Below, in pieces: positions 43,219 through 51,129 of a stretch of DNA of 64,000 nt (position 1 is the stretch's first letter; every line of letters starts with the position of its first letter). The notes beneath the pieces were generated by a model that worked only from the letters and a program-made list of their open reading frames with translations, was not told the origin of the DNA and made no database searches. A program made the position numbers and the translations under genes. Source of the DNA: Cellulosimicrobium sp. Marseille-Q4280 (GTDB taxonomy: Bacteria > Actinomycetota > Actinomycetes > Actinomycetales > Cellulomonadaceae); assembly GCF_943181405.1 (NCBI RefSeq), contig NZ_CALPBY010000002.1, positions 496,001 through 560,000 on the forward strand, written 5' to 3'.

Positions 43219-43808
43219 CGTCGCGCGCCGACCCGGCGCAGGACGAAGAAGAAGGGCCGCGCCAGGCCGCGCGCGTCCATGAGGCCGAGCAGGGTGTCGT
43301 CGTCGACGGCGCGCAGCACGTCGTGGACAGGCAGCGCGTCGTAGACCATCGTCGTCGTGACGACGCCGCGGTGCTCCACGCGGCGCAGGCGCGCCCGCGG
43401 CCGACGGGTCCGCACGAGCGGCAGCACCGTCCGGACGGCGCGCGCGACGGGTGGACGGCGCAGGAGGCCGGCGCACCGCAGGACGAGCGGCAGCGGCGCG
43501 TACGCCGGGTCGACGTCGATCACGCCTTCGCGGCGGTGCGCGAAGAGCAGCGGGTGCGCGGCGTCCGGGCCGTCGAACCGCTTGCCGTACCACCCGAGCG
43601 CCTCCAGGAGGCCGTCGAGCGGGTGACCGGTCGGGATGCCGGACCCGTGCCACGTGCCGAGCACGTCGTCGACGTCGACCGCAGGCAGCGAGTCGTGGAA
43701 CGCGAGCGCCGCGGTGGTCGTCGTCCCGCGCTCGAGGTCCGCGAGCGCCGCCCGGCGCTGCGCCGGTACGGGCGTGCCCGTGGACCCACCTTGCTCCGCT
43801 GCCTCCAC
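43182..43808 (-). CDS. GXWXG/DUF4334-domain protein
   Basis: A 208-residue protein. The GXWXG domain lies at about 42-95 (VLGTWHGSGIPTGHPLDGLLEALGWYGKRF) and the DUF4334 domain at about 145-200 (RGVVTTTMVYDALPVHDVLRAVDD; GLMDARGLARPFFFVLRR). Function unknown; members are common in actinobacteria. The GTG at 43808 has GTGAGGATG upstream, and earlier residues are Arg-rich and unlike the family. It overlaps the convergent SQR-like gene by 37 bp and is divergent from an alpha/beta hydrolase gene. Confidence 0.88.
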   Translation of the reverse strand: MEAAEQGGSTGTPVPAQRRAALADLERGTTTTAALAFHDSLPAVDVDDVLGTWHGSGIPTGHPLDGLLEALGWYGKRFDGPDAAHPLLFAHRREGVIDVDPAYAPLPLVLRCAGLLRRPPVARAVRTVLPLVRTRRPRARLRRVEHRGVVTTTMVYDALPVHDVLRAVDDDTLLGLMDARGLARPFFFVLRRVGARRQETLPWSSRRQ

Positions 43809-43922
43809 CCGTGCATCCTCACCGACCGCCGCCCGCCCCGCGCGACGGCGGGCCGGGGTGCTCCGCCGGCCGGGACGACGGGAGCGATTGCCCGTGCCGC
43901 GGGGCGCACGCACGCTGGAGCG

Positions 43923-44771
43923 ATGACGTCGCCCCGACTGGCCGCGCTGCGCCGTGGTCGGCTCACGTTCCACGTCCACGACTCCGGCCCGGAGGACGGC
44001 GAGCCGGTGGTGCTCCTGCACGGGTTCCCCGAGGACTCGTCGAGCTGGGACCGCGTCGCGCCGCTCCTGCACGACGCCGGGCTGCGCACCGTCGCGCTCG
44101 ACCAGCGGGGCTACTCCCCCGGCGCGCGACCGCGCGAGCGCGCGGCCTACCGGCTGGACTTCCTCGTCGCCGACGTGCTCGCGGTGCTCGACGCGACCGG
44201 TCCCGCCCACGTCGTCGGGCACGACTGGGGCGGCAACGTCGCGTGGGCGCTCGGTGCGTGGGCGCCGGAGCGCGTGCGGAGCCTCACCGTGCTGTCCACG
44301 CCGCACCCGCGGGCGCTGTCCCGCTCGCTCGTGCGCTCCGACCAGGCTCTGCGCTCGCTGTGCGTGGGCTTCTTCCAGCTCCCCGCGCTGCCCGAGGCGG
44401 TGCTCTCCCGGTCGATGCCGTCGCTGCTCGAGCGGTCGGGGCTGCCCGCCGACGACGCCGCGCGCTACGCGGAGCGCCTGAGCCAGCCGGACGCGTTGCG
44501 GGCAGCGCTGAACTGGTACCGGGCGCTGCCCCTCGCGCGGCGGAGCGTCGGACCCGTGCGCGTCCCGACGACCTACATGTGGGGTTCGCAGGACGGCGCG
44601 CTCGGTCGGCACGCCGCCGAGGGCACGGAGGCGGACGTGCTCGCGAGCTACCGGTTCGTCGAGCTCGACTCCGGTCACTGGCTGCCCGAGACCGTCCCCA
44701 CCGAGGTCGCGGACGCGGTGACCACACCGCCGGGCGCTCACCGCACGACGGGCGCCGGCTCGGCGGCCTGA
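43923..44771 (+). CDS. Alpha/beta hydrolase with Asp nucleophile (epoxide hydrolase-like)
   Basis: A 282-residue alpha/beta hydrolase. Landmarks are VVLLHGFPEDSSSWDRV, LDQRGYSPGARP and the nucleophile elbow VVGHDWGGNVAWALG, where Asp replaces Ser as in epoxide hydrolases and haloalkane dehalogenases. The acid lies near TYMWGSQDGALG and the His in LDSGHWLPET. The ATG at 43923 fits the family N-terminus. The last 34 bp overlap the convergent MFS transporter gene. Substrate unknown. Confidence 0.9.
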   Translation: MTSPRLAALRRGRLTFHVHDSGPEDGEPVVLLHGFPEDSSSWDRVAPLLHDAGLRTVALDQRGYSPGARPRERAAYRLDFLVADVLAVLDATGPAHVVGHDWGGNVAWALGAWAPERVRSLTVLSTPHPRALSRSLVRSDQALRSLCVGFFQLPALPEAVLSRSMPSLLERSGLPADDAARYAERLSQPDALRAALNWYRALPLARRSVGPVRVPTTYMWGSQDGALGRHAAEGTEADVLASYRFVELDSGHWLPETVPTEVADAVTTPPGAHRTTGAGSAA

Positions 44772-46219
44772 CCCGCGCCGTCGGGCGCGGCGGCCGACGC
44801 GCGGATCCTCCGGCGTGGTGCCCCCATGACCACCGCGGCGAGCCCGAAGGCCGCGACCGAGACCCAGAGGGCGGCGTGGAAGGCGTCGAGCCCCGCCTCC
44901 GCGCCGGTGCGGTCGCCGAGCGCGAGGACGCTGACCGCCGTCGCCGCGGAGATGCCGACGGCGGCGCCGAGCTGGTAGGCCGTGTTGAGCACGCCGCCCG
45001 CCACGCCCTGCTCCTCGTCGCCGACGCCCGTGGTCGCGGCGATGGCGAGCGGTCCGTAGACGAGGGCGAACGCCACGCCCAGGAGCACCATCGAGGGCAC
45101 CATCACGGCGTACGTCCAGTCGAGACCGGACCCGAGGAACCACGCCGCGGCGACGGCCCCGGCCAGGAGTCCCACGACGATCACGCGCGGCACGCCGAAC
45201 CGGGCGACGAGGCGCGGCGTGAGCGCGGGCGCCAGCACGACGTCGAGCGCCATGAGCAGCATCGCGAGACCGGTCTGCAGCGGCGTCCAGCCGCGCAGCT
45301 CCTGCAGGTAGAGCGTGAGGAGCACCTGGAAGCCGTAGAACCCGCTCGCGAAGAGGACGGCCGCGACGTTCGCCCGGACGAGCTCGGTCGAGCGGAAGAG
45401 CCGCAAGGGCAGGAGCGGGTGCTCGACCCGGCGTTGCCGCGCGACGAACGCGGCGAGCAGCCCGGCACCGCCGACGAGGGCCGCGAGCGTCCACGGCACG
45501 CCCTCGCCCGGGTGCTCGAGGCGCACGATCCCGACGGCGAGCAGCACCATCGCCCCGGTCGCGAGGACGGCGCCGAGGACGTCCAGCGTGCCGCGACCGG
45601 GCGTCGGGGTGTCCCGGCGGATCGTCGCGACCGCCAGCGCGAGGAGCACGACGGCGAGCAGGACGGGGGCGAAGAACACCCAGCGCCAGTGGATCGCGGC
45701 GAGCAGCCCGCCGACCACGAGCCCGAGCGAGAACCCCGCCGCCCCGGCCGCCCCGTAGACGACGAGCGCCCGGTTGCGACGCGGCCCCTCCGCGAACGAC
45801 GTCGTGATGAGCGACATGCCGGCGGGCGTGAGGAACCCGGCCGCGATGCCCGTGACGAAGCGGGACACGAGGAGCATCCAGCCGTCGGTCGCGAGGCCGC
45901 CCAGCCCGGAGAACAGGAGGAAGACGACGAGCCACAGCACGAACATGCGACGCCGGCCGAAGAGGTCGGCCGCACGGCCGCCCAGCAGCATGAAGCCCCC
46001 GTACCCGACGACGTAGGCGGTGACGACGCCGCCGAGCTCCCCCGTGGCCAGGCCGAGGTCCGCGCGGATGCCGGGCAGCGCGACCGACAGCATCGCGATG
46101 TCGCTGCCCTCGAGGAAGATCGCGCCGCACAGCACCAGCAGCAGTCCCCAGTCGCGCAGCGCGAAGCGCGCCTCGGGTCCCGTGCCCGTTCGGGTCGTAC
46201 CGGTCGTCGGCTCGGTCAT
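44738..46219 (-). CDS. MFS drug exporter (DHA2/EmrB-QacA type)
   Basis: A 493-residue transporter with about 14 hydrophobic helices. Early motif LEGSDIAMLSVALPGIRADL, motif A-like GGRAADLFGRRRMF and motif C-like AAGAAGFSLGLVVGGLLA place it among proton-driven multidrug exporters. The C-terminal tail is Ala/Arg-rich and cytosolic. It is divergent from an HxlR-type regulator, with repeated GATACC half-sites between, so drug- or redox-induced expression is likely. Its 3' end overlaps the convergent hydrolase gene by 34 bp. The substrate is not predictable. Confidence 0.93.
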   Translation of the reverse strand: MTEPTTGTTRTGTGPEARFALRDWGLLLVLCGAIFLEGSDIAMLSVALPGIRADLGLATGELGGVVTAYVVGYGGFMLLGGRAADLFGRRRMFVLWLVVFLLFSGLGGLATDGWMLLVSRFVTGIAAGFLTPAGMSLITTSFAEGPRRNRALVVYGAAGAAGFSLGLVVGGLLAAIHWRWVFFAPVLLAVVLLALAVATIRRDTPTPGRGTLDVLGAVLATGAMVLLAVGIVRLEHPGEGVPWTLAALVGGAGLLAAFVARQRRVEHPLLPLRLFRSTELVRANVAAVLFASGFYGFQVLLTLYLQELRGWTPLQTGLAMLLMALDVVLAPALTPRLVARFGVPRVIVVGLLAGAVAAAWFLGSGLDWTYAVMVPSMVLLGVAFALVYGPLAIAATTGVGDEEQGVAGGVLNTAYQLGAAVGISAATAVSVLALGDRTGAEAGLDAFHAALWVSVAAFGLAAVVMGAPRRRIRASAAAPDGAGQAAEPAPVVR

Positions 46220-46266
46220 GACGTCCCCTCTCGTGGCGATCGTGCGCGTGCCGCTCGATGCTTCTC

Positions 46267-46388
46267 GATACCGTTCGGCACCGCTCGACAGATACCCGGT
46301 TACCTCTTGATACCGACCCCATCGTGGGACAGGATCAGGAAGCATGGAAGACGGCACATCCGACGCACCTGGTATCACCACGGATACC
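46267..46388. promoter_or_regulatory. Cluster of GATACC half-sites, candidate HxlR operators
   Basis: GATACC occurs at 46267, 46291, 46309 and 46383, and its complement GGTATC at 46371. The pair at 46371-46388 is a perfect 6-bp inverted repeat with a 6-bp spacer, inside the start of the regulator gene. The others lie in the MFS/HxlR divergent promoter. This density fits autoregulation by HxlR. Confidence 0.55.
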
Positions 46389-46808
46389 GCGCCCGCGCGG
46401 CGCTCCCCGACCCGGTGGGAGTCCGACGTCGACGTGTGGCAGTGGGACGCCCGCGAGGACTGCGAGGTCCGCCAGATCCTCGACCGCATCGCCGACAAGT
46501 GGTCGCTCCTCGCGATCGCGATGCTCGACCGCCGGGTCATGCGCTTCACCGAGCTCAAGCGCGAGATCGACGGCATCAGCCAGCGCATGCTGTCGCGCAC
46601 GCTGCGCCAGCTCGAGCGCGACGGCATCGTCGAGCGCACCGTCTACCCCACCGTCCCGCCGCGCGTCGACTACGCGCTCACGGAGATGGGCCGGTCGCTC
46701 CACGCGACGACCAAGGCCCTCGTCGTGTGGACCGAGGCGCACCAGGAGCGCATCGCCGCGGCCCGCAGCACCTACGACGAGCGGGAGGCCGAGCTGCGCG
46801 ACCTCTAG
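46344..46808 (+). CDS. HxlR-family transcriptional regulator
   Basis: A 154-residue protein with an N-terminal tail of about 30 residues and an HxlR winged helix (about 40-130): REDCEVRQILDRIADKWSLLAIAML, RFTELKREIDGISQRMLSRTLRQLERDGIVER and PRVDYALTEMGRSL. A Cys at the domain N-terminus (DCEVR) is at the position used for thiol or aldehyde sensing in HypR- and YodB-like relatives. It is divergent from the MFS gene and probably represses it and itself. Operator-like GATACC sites lie between and inside the start. Confidence 0.93.
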   Translation: MEDGTSDAPGITTDTAPARRSPTRWESDVDVWQWDAREDCEVRQILDRIADKWSLLAIAMLDRRVMRFTELKREIDGISQRMLSRTLRQLERDGIVERTVYPTVPPRVDYALTEMGRSLHATTKALVVWTEAHQERIAAARSTYDEREAELRDL

Positions 46809-46836
46809 GCGTGTCCCCCGGGCATCTCCCGGTGCG

Positions 46837-46842
46837 TAGACT
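46837..46842 (+). promoter_or_regulatory. Candidate -10 element (TAGACT) of a leaderless transcript
   Basis: TAGACT fits TAnnnT and ends 6 bases before the ATG at 46849, with no ribosome-binding site between. Confidence 0.5.
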
Positions 46843-46848
46843 CGCGCG

Positions 46849-47214
46849 ATGAGTCTTCTTGCTGCTGAGCACGCTCTCCAAGCCGCCCAGCGTGCCGGCG
46901 ACGTCGACGCGCTGGACGCGTTGCTGCATCCTCGTTGCGTCGGCGCCGGCCCGGACGGGTCCGTCTTCTCCAAGGAGGACGACCTGGAGAGCTACCGCTC
47001 AGGCGTGCTGCAGGTCACCCGCCTCGAGGAGGAGTCGCTCGACGTCCAGGAGGACGGCTCGAGCGGAGTCACGAGGCTGGTCGCCGCCGTGGACGCGATC
47101 CAGGCCGGCACCGCGGTCTCCGCGCGGTTGGTGTACACGCGCCTCTGGGTGCGTGCCGATGCGGGCTGGCTGGTTCTGGCAGCCACGCTCGTCCCAGCCG
47201 CTGAACCGGCCTGA
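46849..47214 (+). CDS. SnoaL/NTF2-like (DUF4440) protein
   Basis: A 121-residue NTF2-like protein. The helix-loop start LLAAEHALQAAQRAGDVDALDALLHP and the later strands VSARLVYTRLWVRADAGWLVLAATLVP are typical of DUF4440 proteins, a cone-shaped fold used as a binding or enzyme domain. Codon third positions are less biased than in the neighbours, suggesting a recent arrival. TAGACT lies 6 bases before the ATG, implying a leaderless message. Function unknown. Confidence 0.85.
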   Translation: MSLLAAEHALQAAQRAGDVDALDALLHPRCVGAGPDGSVFSKEDDLESYRSGVLQVTRLEEESLDVQEDGSSGVTRLVAAVDAIQAGTAVSARLVYTRLWVRADAGWLVLAATLVPAAEPA

Positions 47215-47402
47215 CGCGGCTCGCGTCGGACGATGGCAGGGCGTCGACGAGCATCTCGGTACGGACCGACCTCGGCTCGACGGGCGTCGTGGAGATGCCG
47301 TAGGGCGCGTCGTCGAGCTGCCGCGACCGCATCCCACGCAGGAGGTCGACGCTCCACCGTGCGCTCGCCGACCACCAGCCGATCGCGCCCCCGACCGACG
47401 CG
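47215..47402 (-). pseudogene. Remnant of an SDR-family oxidoreductase gene
   Basis: The minus strand encodes an SDR-like fragment without a start: SVGGAIGWWSASARW resembles the catalytic Ser/Tyr region, and APYGISTTPVEPRSVRTEML resembles the C-terminal PG-motif strand. The cofactor motif and the whole N-terminal half are missing, as is the Tyr-x-x-x-Lys pair. It lies between a DUF4440 gene and an alpha/beta hydrolase gene. Confidence 0.6.
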
Positions 47403-48206
47403 TCAGCCGGCGAAGAAGGAGCTGAGGACGGGGGCGAGGACGGCCGGGTCAGCCACGTGCCCCTCGACCCCGAAGGTCTCCCGCCGGGCGTTGGTCAGCA
47501 CGGCTGCGGCAGCGTCGGCTGCCGCACCGAAGAAGTCGGCGGGAAGCCCGGCCATCTGCGCGTCGACCGCGATGCCGGTCGTCAGGAGCACCGGCTGCCG
47601 CACCATCGCAAGACGGTCGACGGGCGGCGGGCCGTCACCGAGACATGCCGCGTCGTAGCGCAGCGTCGGTGCGAGCGCACGCAGCGCGGGCCACACCGGG
47701 GAGGCCTCTGCGCCCGCGACGTCCTGCTCGGAGGATCCGGCCAGCTGCATGAACAGCCGGAGCGCCTGATCGCGGTCGCCGGCGTCGAGCACGGCGTCGA
47801 GCTCGAGCCTGTACGCCTGCCACGCGGAGACCATCGCATCGCCCACCTGGTACGGCACCTCGTGGACGGCGATCCGGTCGACAGGGAGTCCCGCGGCGGC
47901 CGCCTCGAACGCGAGCGCCCCTCCGGTCGACGCTCCGAAGAGGTGCGCTCGCCCTCCGGCGGCGTCGATCACCGCCGCCAGGTCGTCGACCTCCCGCTCC
48001 ACGGCGTAGGGCTGTCCGTCGTCGCTGTCGCCGCGACCACGGCGCCGGTAGTTCACGACGGCGAAGCTGCTGGCCAGGTGATCGCCAAGGGCGCGGTTCT
48101 CCGTGCCGTCGTCCAGGCCGCCACCGATGAGCACCAGCGCGGGCCCCTCGTCGCCGAGCCGGTCGTACCCGATCGACGTGCCGTCGGCTGAGCACACATG
48201 CGGCAT
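47403..48206 (-). CDS. Alpha/beta hydrolase (Ser nucleophile)
   Basis: A 267-residue alpha/beta hydrolase. It begins MPHVCSADGTSIGYDRLGD, then LVLIGGGLDD, the nucleophile elbow LFGASTGGALAFEAA (Ser), and a C-terminal His in GVEGHVADPAVL. The canonical HG oxyanion motif is altered to GGGLDD. It resembles small actinobacterial hydrolases lacking a known substrate. The ATG at 48206 follows GGGAG by 6 bases; an in-frame GTG upstream lacks a site. It abuts the SDR remnant on the same strand. Confidence 0.87.
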   Translation of the reverse strand: MPHVCSADGTSIGYDRLGDEGPALVLIGGGLDDGTENRALGDHLASSFAVVNYRRRGRGDSDDGQPYAVEREVDDLAAVIDAAGGRAHLFGASTGGALAFEAAAAGLPVDRIAVHEVPYQVGDAMVSAWQAYRLELDAVLDAGDRDQALRLFMQLAGSSEQDVAGAEASPVWPALRALAPTLRYDAACLGDGPPPVDRLAMVRQPVLLTTGIAVDAQMAGLPADFFGAAADAAAAVLTNARRETFGVEGHVADPAVLAPVLSSFFAG

Positions 48207-48234
48207 CGCAAGCTCCCTGGGTCGGACGGACTCC

Positions 48235-48420
48235 TCAAGCAGGGTAGACAGCACGACCGAGACCGACCACTCCGGCGTCCCTCCTCATCGGGCCTTGCCG
48301 TGGCCCGAACTGATCGCGCAGCAGGTTCCGCCACGAGATCCCGGCCCGGTATCGGTCGGCGATGCCCGCCGTCCGGCTCCGCTCCGAGCCGGGAGACATG
48401 CCCTCGACCTCAGCGGCCAT
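48235..48420 (-). CDS. Possible small protein downstream of phosphotransferase gene
   Basis: A 61-residue open frame starting MAAEVEGMSPGSERSRTAG, basic and with no recognised motif. Its ATG overlaps the end of the phosphotransferase gene by 11 bases on the same strand. Third positions are only moderately G/C-biased, and no family is recognised. It may be chance; without it this 200-bp stretch holds nothing I can identify. Confidence 0.25.
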   Translation of the reverse strand: MAAEVEGMSPGSERSRTAGIADRYRAGISWRNLLRDQFGPRQGPMRRDAGVVGLGRAVYPA

Positions 48421-49294
48421 GAGGTCGCCTCGACGAGCGCTCGTCGGCCGCGGTTCGGGACGGGCGCGACGTGCCCGGGAAGACGTGCTCGACGGCGCGC
48501 CCGGCGTTCGCCAGGTACGCCGCCCTGGCCTTGGGGTCCTCGAGCGCGTACTCGACGTCCTCGAGCCACGTGCAGCGCGCGTGGAACCAGAGGCGGCGCT
48601 CGTCGTCGGGGTCGAGCGGACCGTCGAGCCGCTCGGCGACGCGGAACGCCGTCCCCGGCCCGAGGTCGCGCAGGATGCGGCCGGTGTCGCGAGCGGGCTC
48701 CGCCCGGGCCGTGTCGGTCCAGTCGATGACGCCGGTCACGCCACCGTGCGCGTCCACGAGGACGTGCTCGGCGCCGAGGTCGTTGTGCTGCGCGACCGTC
48801 CGGGTCGCCGTCGGCGGTGGTGACTCGTCGAGGAACGCGGCCACCGCGGCCGCCCACGCCGGCGGCAGGGCCGCCCGGACGGCGTCGAACGACCGCGCGG
48901 CGTCCCGGTGCCACTCCTCGGTCGACGGGTGGTCGAGGGGCAGGTCGAGGCGCGGGGCGACGCGCCGCAGCGTCGACAGCACGTCCACGAGGGCGTCCTC
49001 GACCCCGCCGCTCGCCCGGCGGGGCCGTCGCAGGAGGGGCTCACCCGCGAGCCGCCGGTAGACGAGGATCCCGAGCTCGGGCTCGTGCGCGACGGGAACC
49101 GGGGTGGGCACCGCCGTGGCGCCGGCGAGCGCGTGCAGCAGCGCGACCTCGCGTGCCACCGCGGCCACGTCGTCCGACCGACGCACGATGTGGTCCGCGA
49201 CGGCGCACGTGGTGTTCTCCGTTCCGCGGGCGACGGTTCGCACCGCGGCATCGACCGGCCACAGCCGGTGCCGCACGCCGATCTCGGCGATCAT
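48410..49294 (-). CDS. Aminoglycoside phosphotransferase-family (APH) kinase
   Basis: A 294-residue protein of the APH/choline kinase fold. RTVAQHNDLGAEHVLVD carries the catalytic loop (HxDxxxxN-like, with His-Asn-Asp) and VTGVIDWTDTARAEPARD the metal-binding Asp. PELGILVYRRLAGEPLL lies in the N-lobe hinge. Family members phosphorylate antibiotics, homoserine, fructosamine or other small metabolites; no substrate is evident. The Asn in place of the usual Gly after the first His (QHNDLG) is common. GAGGAG lies 6 bases before the ATG; an in-frame GTG at 49327 is an alternative. Confidence 0.88.
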   Translation of the reverse strand: MIAEIGVRHRLWPVDAAVRTVARGTENTTCAVADHIVRRSDDVAAVAREVALLHALAGATAVPTPVPVAHEPELGILVYRRLAGEPLLRRPRRASGGVEDALVDVLSTLRRVAPRLDLPLDHPSTEEWHRDAARSFDAVRAALPPAWAAAVAAFLDESPPPTATRTVAQHNDLGAEHVLVDAHGGVTGVIDWTDTARAEPARDTGRILRDLGPGTAFRVAERLDGPLDPDDERRLWFHARCTWLEDVEYALEDPKARAAYLANAGRAVEHVFPGTSRPSRTAADERSSRRPHGR

Positions 49295-49331
49295 CGCGTG
49301 CTCCTCGGCGTCCTGCTCCCTCGACACCCGC

Positions 49332-49901
49332 TCATCCTCCCGCGCGCCGCATGAACCAGCAGCGCACGCCGAGCACGTCCGACTCCCCGACGACGTCGTA
49401 GCCGAACCGGCGGTAGAAGCCGACGGCCTCCGGCCGGTCCGTCTCGAGGTAGCCGACGGCGCGCGACGCGTCGAGCGAGCGTGCGTGGCGCGCCAGCAGC
49501 ACGCCGCCGATGCCTCGGCCCCGCAGGTGCCGGTCCACGGACACCGGCCCAAGATGGACGTGCGGCTCGGCCGGATCGTGCCGGGCCCACTCCCCCGTCC
49601 AGGCCACCAGGCCTGCGGCGACCCTCGGCCCCTCACGCGCCGCCGCGGCGAGCAGCCGCAGCCGCGTGCCGGACGACGGCCGGCACCTGCCCGGCGGCGC
49701 CGACGCCGCGACCCCCACGAGTGTCCCGTCGTGCTCGACGACGTCGACGTGCAGGCGAGGGCTCGCCACGAGGACACGCATCAGCCGGGCGTGCGCGCGG
49801 GCGGCGGCGGCCTCCACGGTCCCGTAGACGACCTGGTGCAGGGGGTTGTCGACCATCCCTCGCCCGAGGAGCGCCGCGACGTCGTCGATCATCGCGTTCA
49901 T
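49332..49901 (-). CDS. GNAT-family N-acetyltransferase
   Basis: A 189-residue GNAT. VSVDRHLRGRGIGGVLLARHA (about 122-142) is the acetyl-CoA motif A, with Arg/Gly-rich RGRGIGG; FYRRFGYDVVGESDVLG is motif B. The N-terminal strand pair is normal. It is translationally coupled to the upstream DUF1772-like membrane gene (ATGA overlap). Substrate unknown. Confidence 0.88.
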   Translation of the reverse strand: MNAMIDDVAALLGRGMVDNPLHQVVYGTVEAAAARAHARLMRVLVASPRLHVDVVEHDGTLVGVAASAPPGRCRPSSGTRLRLLAAAAREGPRVAAGLVAWTGEWARHDPAEPHVHLGPVSVDRHLRGRGIGGVLLARHARSLDASRAVGYLETDRPEAVGFYRRFGYDVVGESDVLGVRCWFMRRAGG

Positions 49902-50512
49902 CGGCCGGTCGCGAGGGCCGGTCCGCTGAGGAGCCGCGCGCGGTACATCCGCAGGTACGCGACGAACGCCCCCACGGCGGCGAGCACGCTGAACCCCATG
50001 CGGGACCGCCAGTGCCACGTCTCGAACTCGCGGGCTACCTGGGCCAGGTACTCGGGCGGGTGCACCGCGAGTCCCTCGACGAACATGATCTCGTTGCGCG
50101 GCCAGAAGTAGAGGATGGACGCGACACCCTCGCCGACGGCCATCGCGAGGCTCAGCAGCAGCCACCACCGCGCCTCACGCTGGCGCCAGCACAGCAGCAG
50201 CGCCGCGACGACGAGGGTCCACGAGAGGAACCCGAGCGGCGGGAAGACGTCGGACGGGCCGCTCACGGCGAGGAACTCCATCGCCAGCTCGAGCGACGCG
50301 GGCGGGTCGCTGAAGATGTTCGGGTAGATCATGAACGTCTCGAGCACCACGGCGCCGAGCAGGATCATGGCGACCCAGGCGTAGGCCAGCGCGACGACCC
50401 GGGCGGCCGTCCACCAGCGGCCGTGGGTCCATCCGGTTCTCGTCGGCCTGCCGGCGACGTCCGTCGTCGGTGCGGGCCGGTCCTCTGTCGCGCGGTGTCG
50501 GTTCTCTGTCAT
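49898..50512 (-). CDS. DUF1772-like four-helix membrane protein
   Basis: A 204-residue protein with four hydrophobic helices (about 37-62, 88-108, 113-135, 170-187). VVLETFMIYPNIFSDPPASLELAMEFLAVSGPSD resembles the first periplasmic segment of DUF1772 (anthrone-oxygenase-like) proteins. The N-terminal 30 residues are charged and cytosolic. First gene of a two-gene operon with the GNAT gene. Function unknown; anthrone oxygenase activity is not implied. Confidence 0.78.
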   Translation of the reverse strand: MTENRHRATEDRPAPTTDVAGRPTRTGWTHGRWWTAARVVALAYAWVAMILLGAVVLETFMIYPNIFSDPPASLELAMEFLAVSGPSDVFPPLGFLSWTLVVAALLLCWRQREARWWLLLSLAMAVGEGVASILYFWPRNEIMFVEGLAVHPPEYLAQVAREFETWHWRSRMGFSVLAAVGAFVAYLRMYRARLLSGPALATGR

Positions 50513-50669
50513 GGCAGCGACGCTAGGAAGCCGGCCGGTCTGCCGCGTCGGCCCGTTGTCGACGGGTTGGTCGACGTCGCACGACGCCGCGGGTCGCCCG
50601 TCGTCGACACGCCGTCTCCACGGGCGGCGACGGCCGACCCGCCCTCACCCGCGAGCAAGAGAGCCCCTA

Positions 50670-50692
50670 TCGAACAGGTGTTCGACTACGAT
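50670..50692 (+). promoter_or_regulatory. LexA/SOS box with adjoining -10 element
   Basis: TCGAACAGGTGTTCGA (50670-50685) matches the mycobacterial-type consensus TCGAAC-N4-GTTCGA at every position. TACGAT (50687-50692) follows at once and fits a -10 box, with the ATG of the downstream gene 6 bases further. LexA bound here would cover the promoter. Confidence 0.88.
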
Positions 50693-50698
50693 CAGCGG

Positions 50699-50989
50699 AT
50701 GGGTACGCGTCGAGGACCGCACGGCGGCAGGCCGTCGGGCATCGAGAACGTGCCGCTGCGCGACAGCGCCGACGAGGCGCCTGCGCTCGCGCGCCGCGAC
50801 GCCGCGATCGTGCGGCCCGACGAGGGCATCCCGGTCCGCGCCTGGATCACGCAGCGCCAGTCGGGCGAGTCGCACGTCGACGGGGAGGCGATCGCGTGGG
50901 CAGGGCGCCAGGTGAACGTCCGGTATGTCGACCGGCACGGACGGGAGGGCTGGGCGTGGCTGTGGGCCGACGCCGTCGAGCGCCGGTGA
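50699..50989 (+). CDS. Small LexA-regulated protein of unknown function
   Basis: A 96-residue soluble protein. The N-terminal half (MGTRRGPHGGRPSGIENV, then ALARRDAAIVRPDEGIPVRAW) is basic. The C-terminal half (WITQRQSGESHVDGEAIAWAGRQ, NVRYVDRHGREGWAWLWADAV) looks like a small beta-barrel rich in Trp and Arg, as nucleic-acid-binding folds often are. I recognise no characterised family. A perfect SOS box and -10 element sit directly upstream, so it should be induced by DNA damage from a leaderless message. It stands apart from the neighbouring genes, with DUF1772/GNAT genes divergent. Confidence 0.82.
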   Translation: MGTRRGPHGGRPSGIENVPLRDSADEAPALARRDAAIVRPDEGIPVRAWITQRQSGESHVDGEAIAWAGRQVNVRYVDRHGREGWAWLWADAVERR

Positions 50990-51129
50990 ACGCCGAACCG
51001 GTGTCCGGACCCGGCGCGGGTGAAGTGCTCCTGTCCCGGTCGCCCTGGTCCCCCAGCAGCCCTACGGTCGCGGTAGTCGGGCGGGCGTCGACGGGGCGCC
51101 GGCCGCACACGCGGACGAAGGGCACTGCG

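Noticed and set aside
43182-46322. A 1046-residue minus-strand open frame
   Set aside because: Only its last 208 residues (GXWXG/DUF4334) are real; the rest is antisense to the hydrolase and an out-of-frame shadow of the MFS gene.
47069-47332. An 87-residue minus-strand open frame over the DUF4440 gene end
   Set aside because: Its first half is the SDR remnant and its second half is antisense to the DUF4440 gene, so it is not an intact gene.
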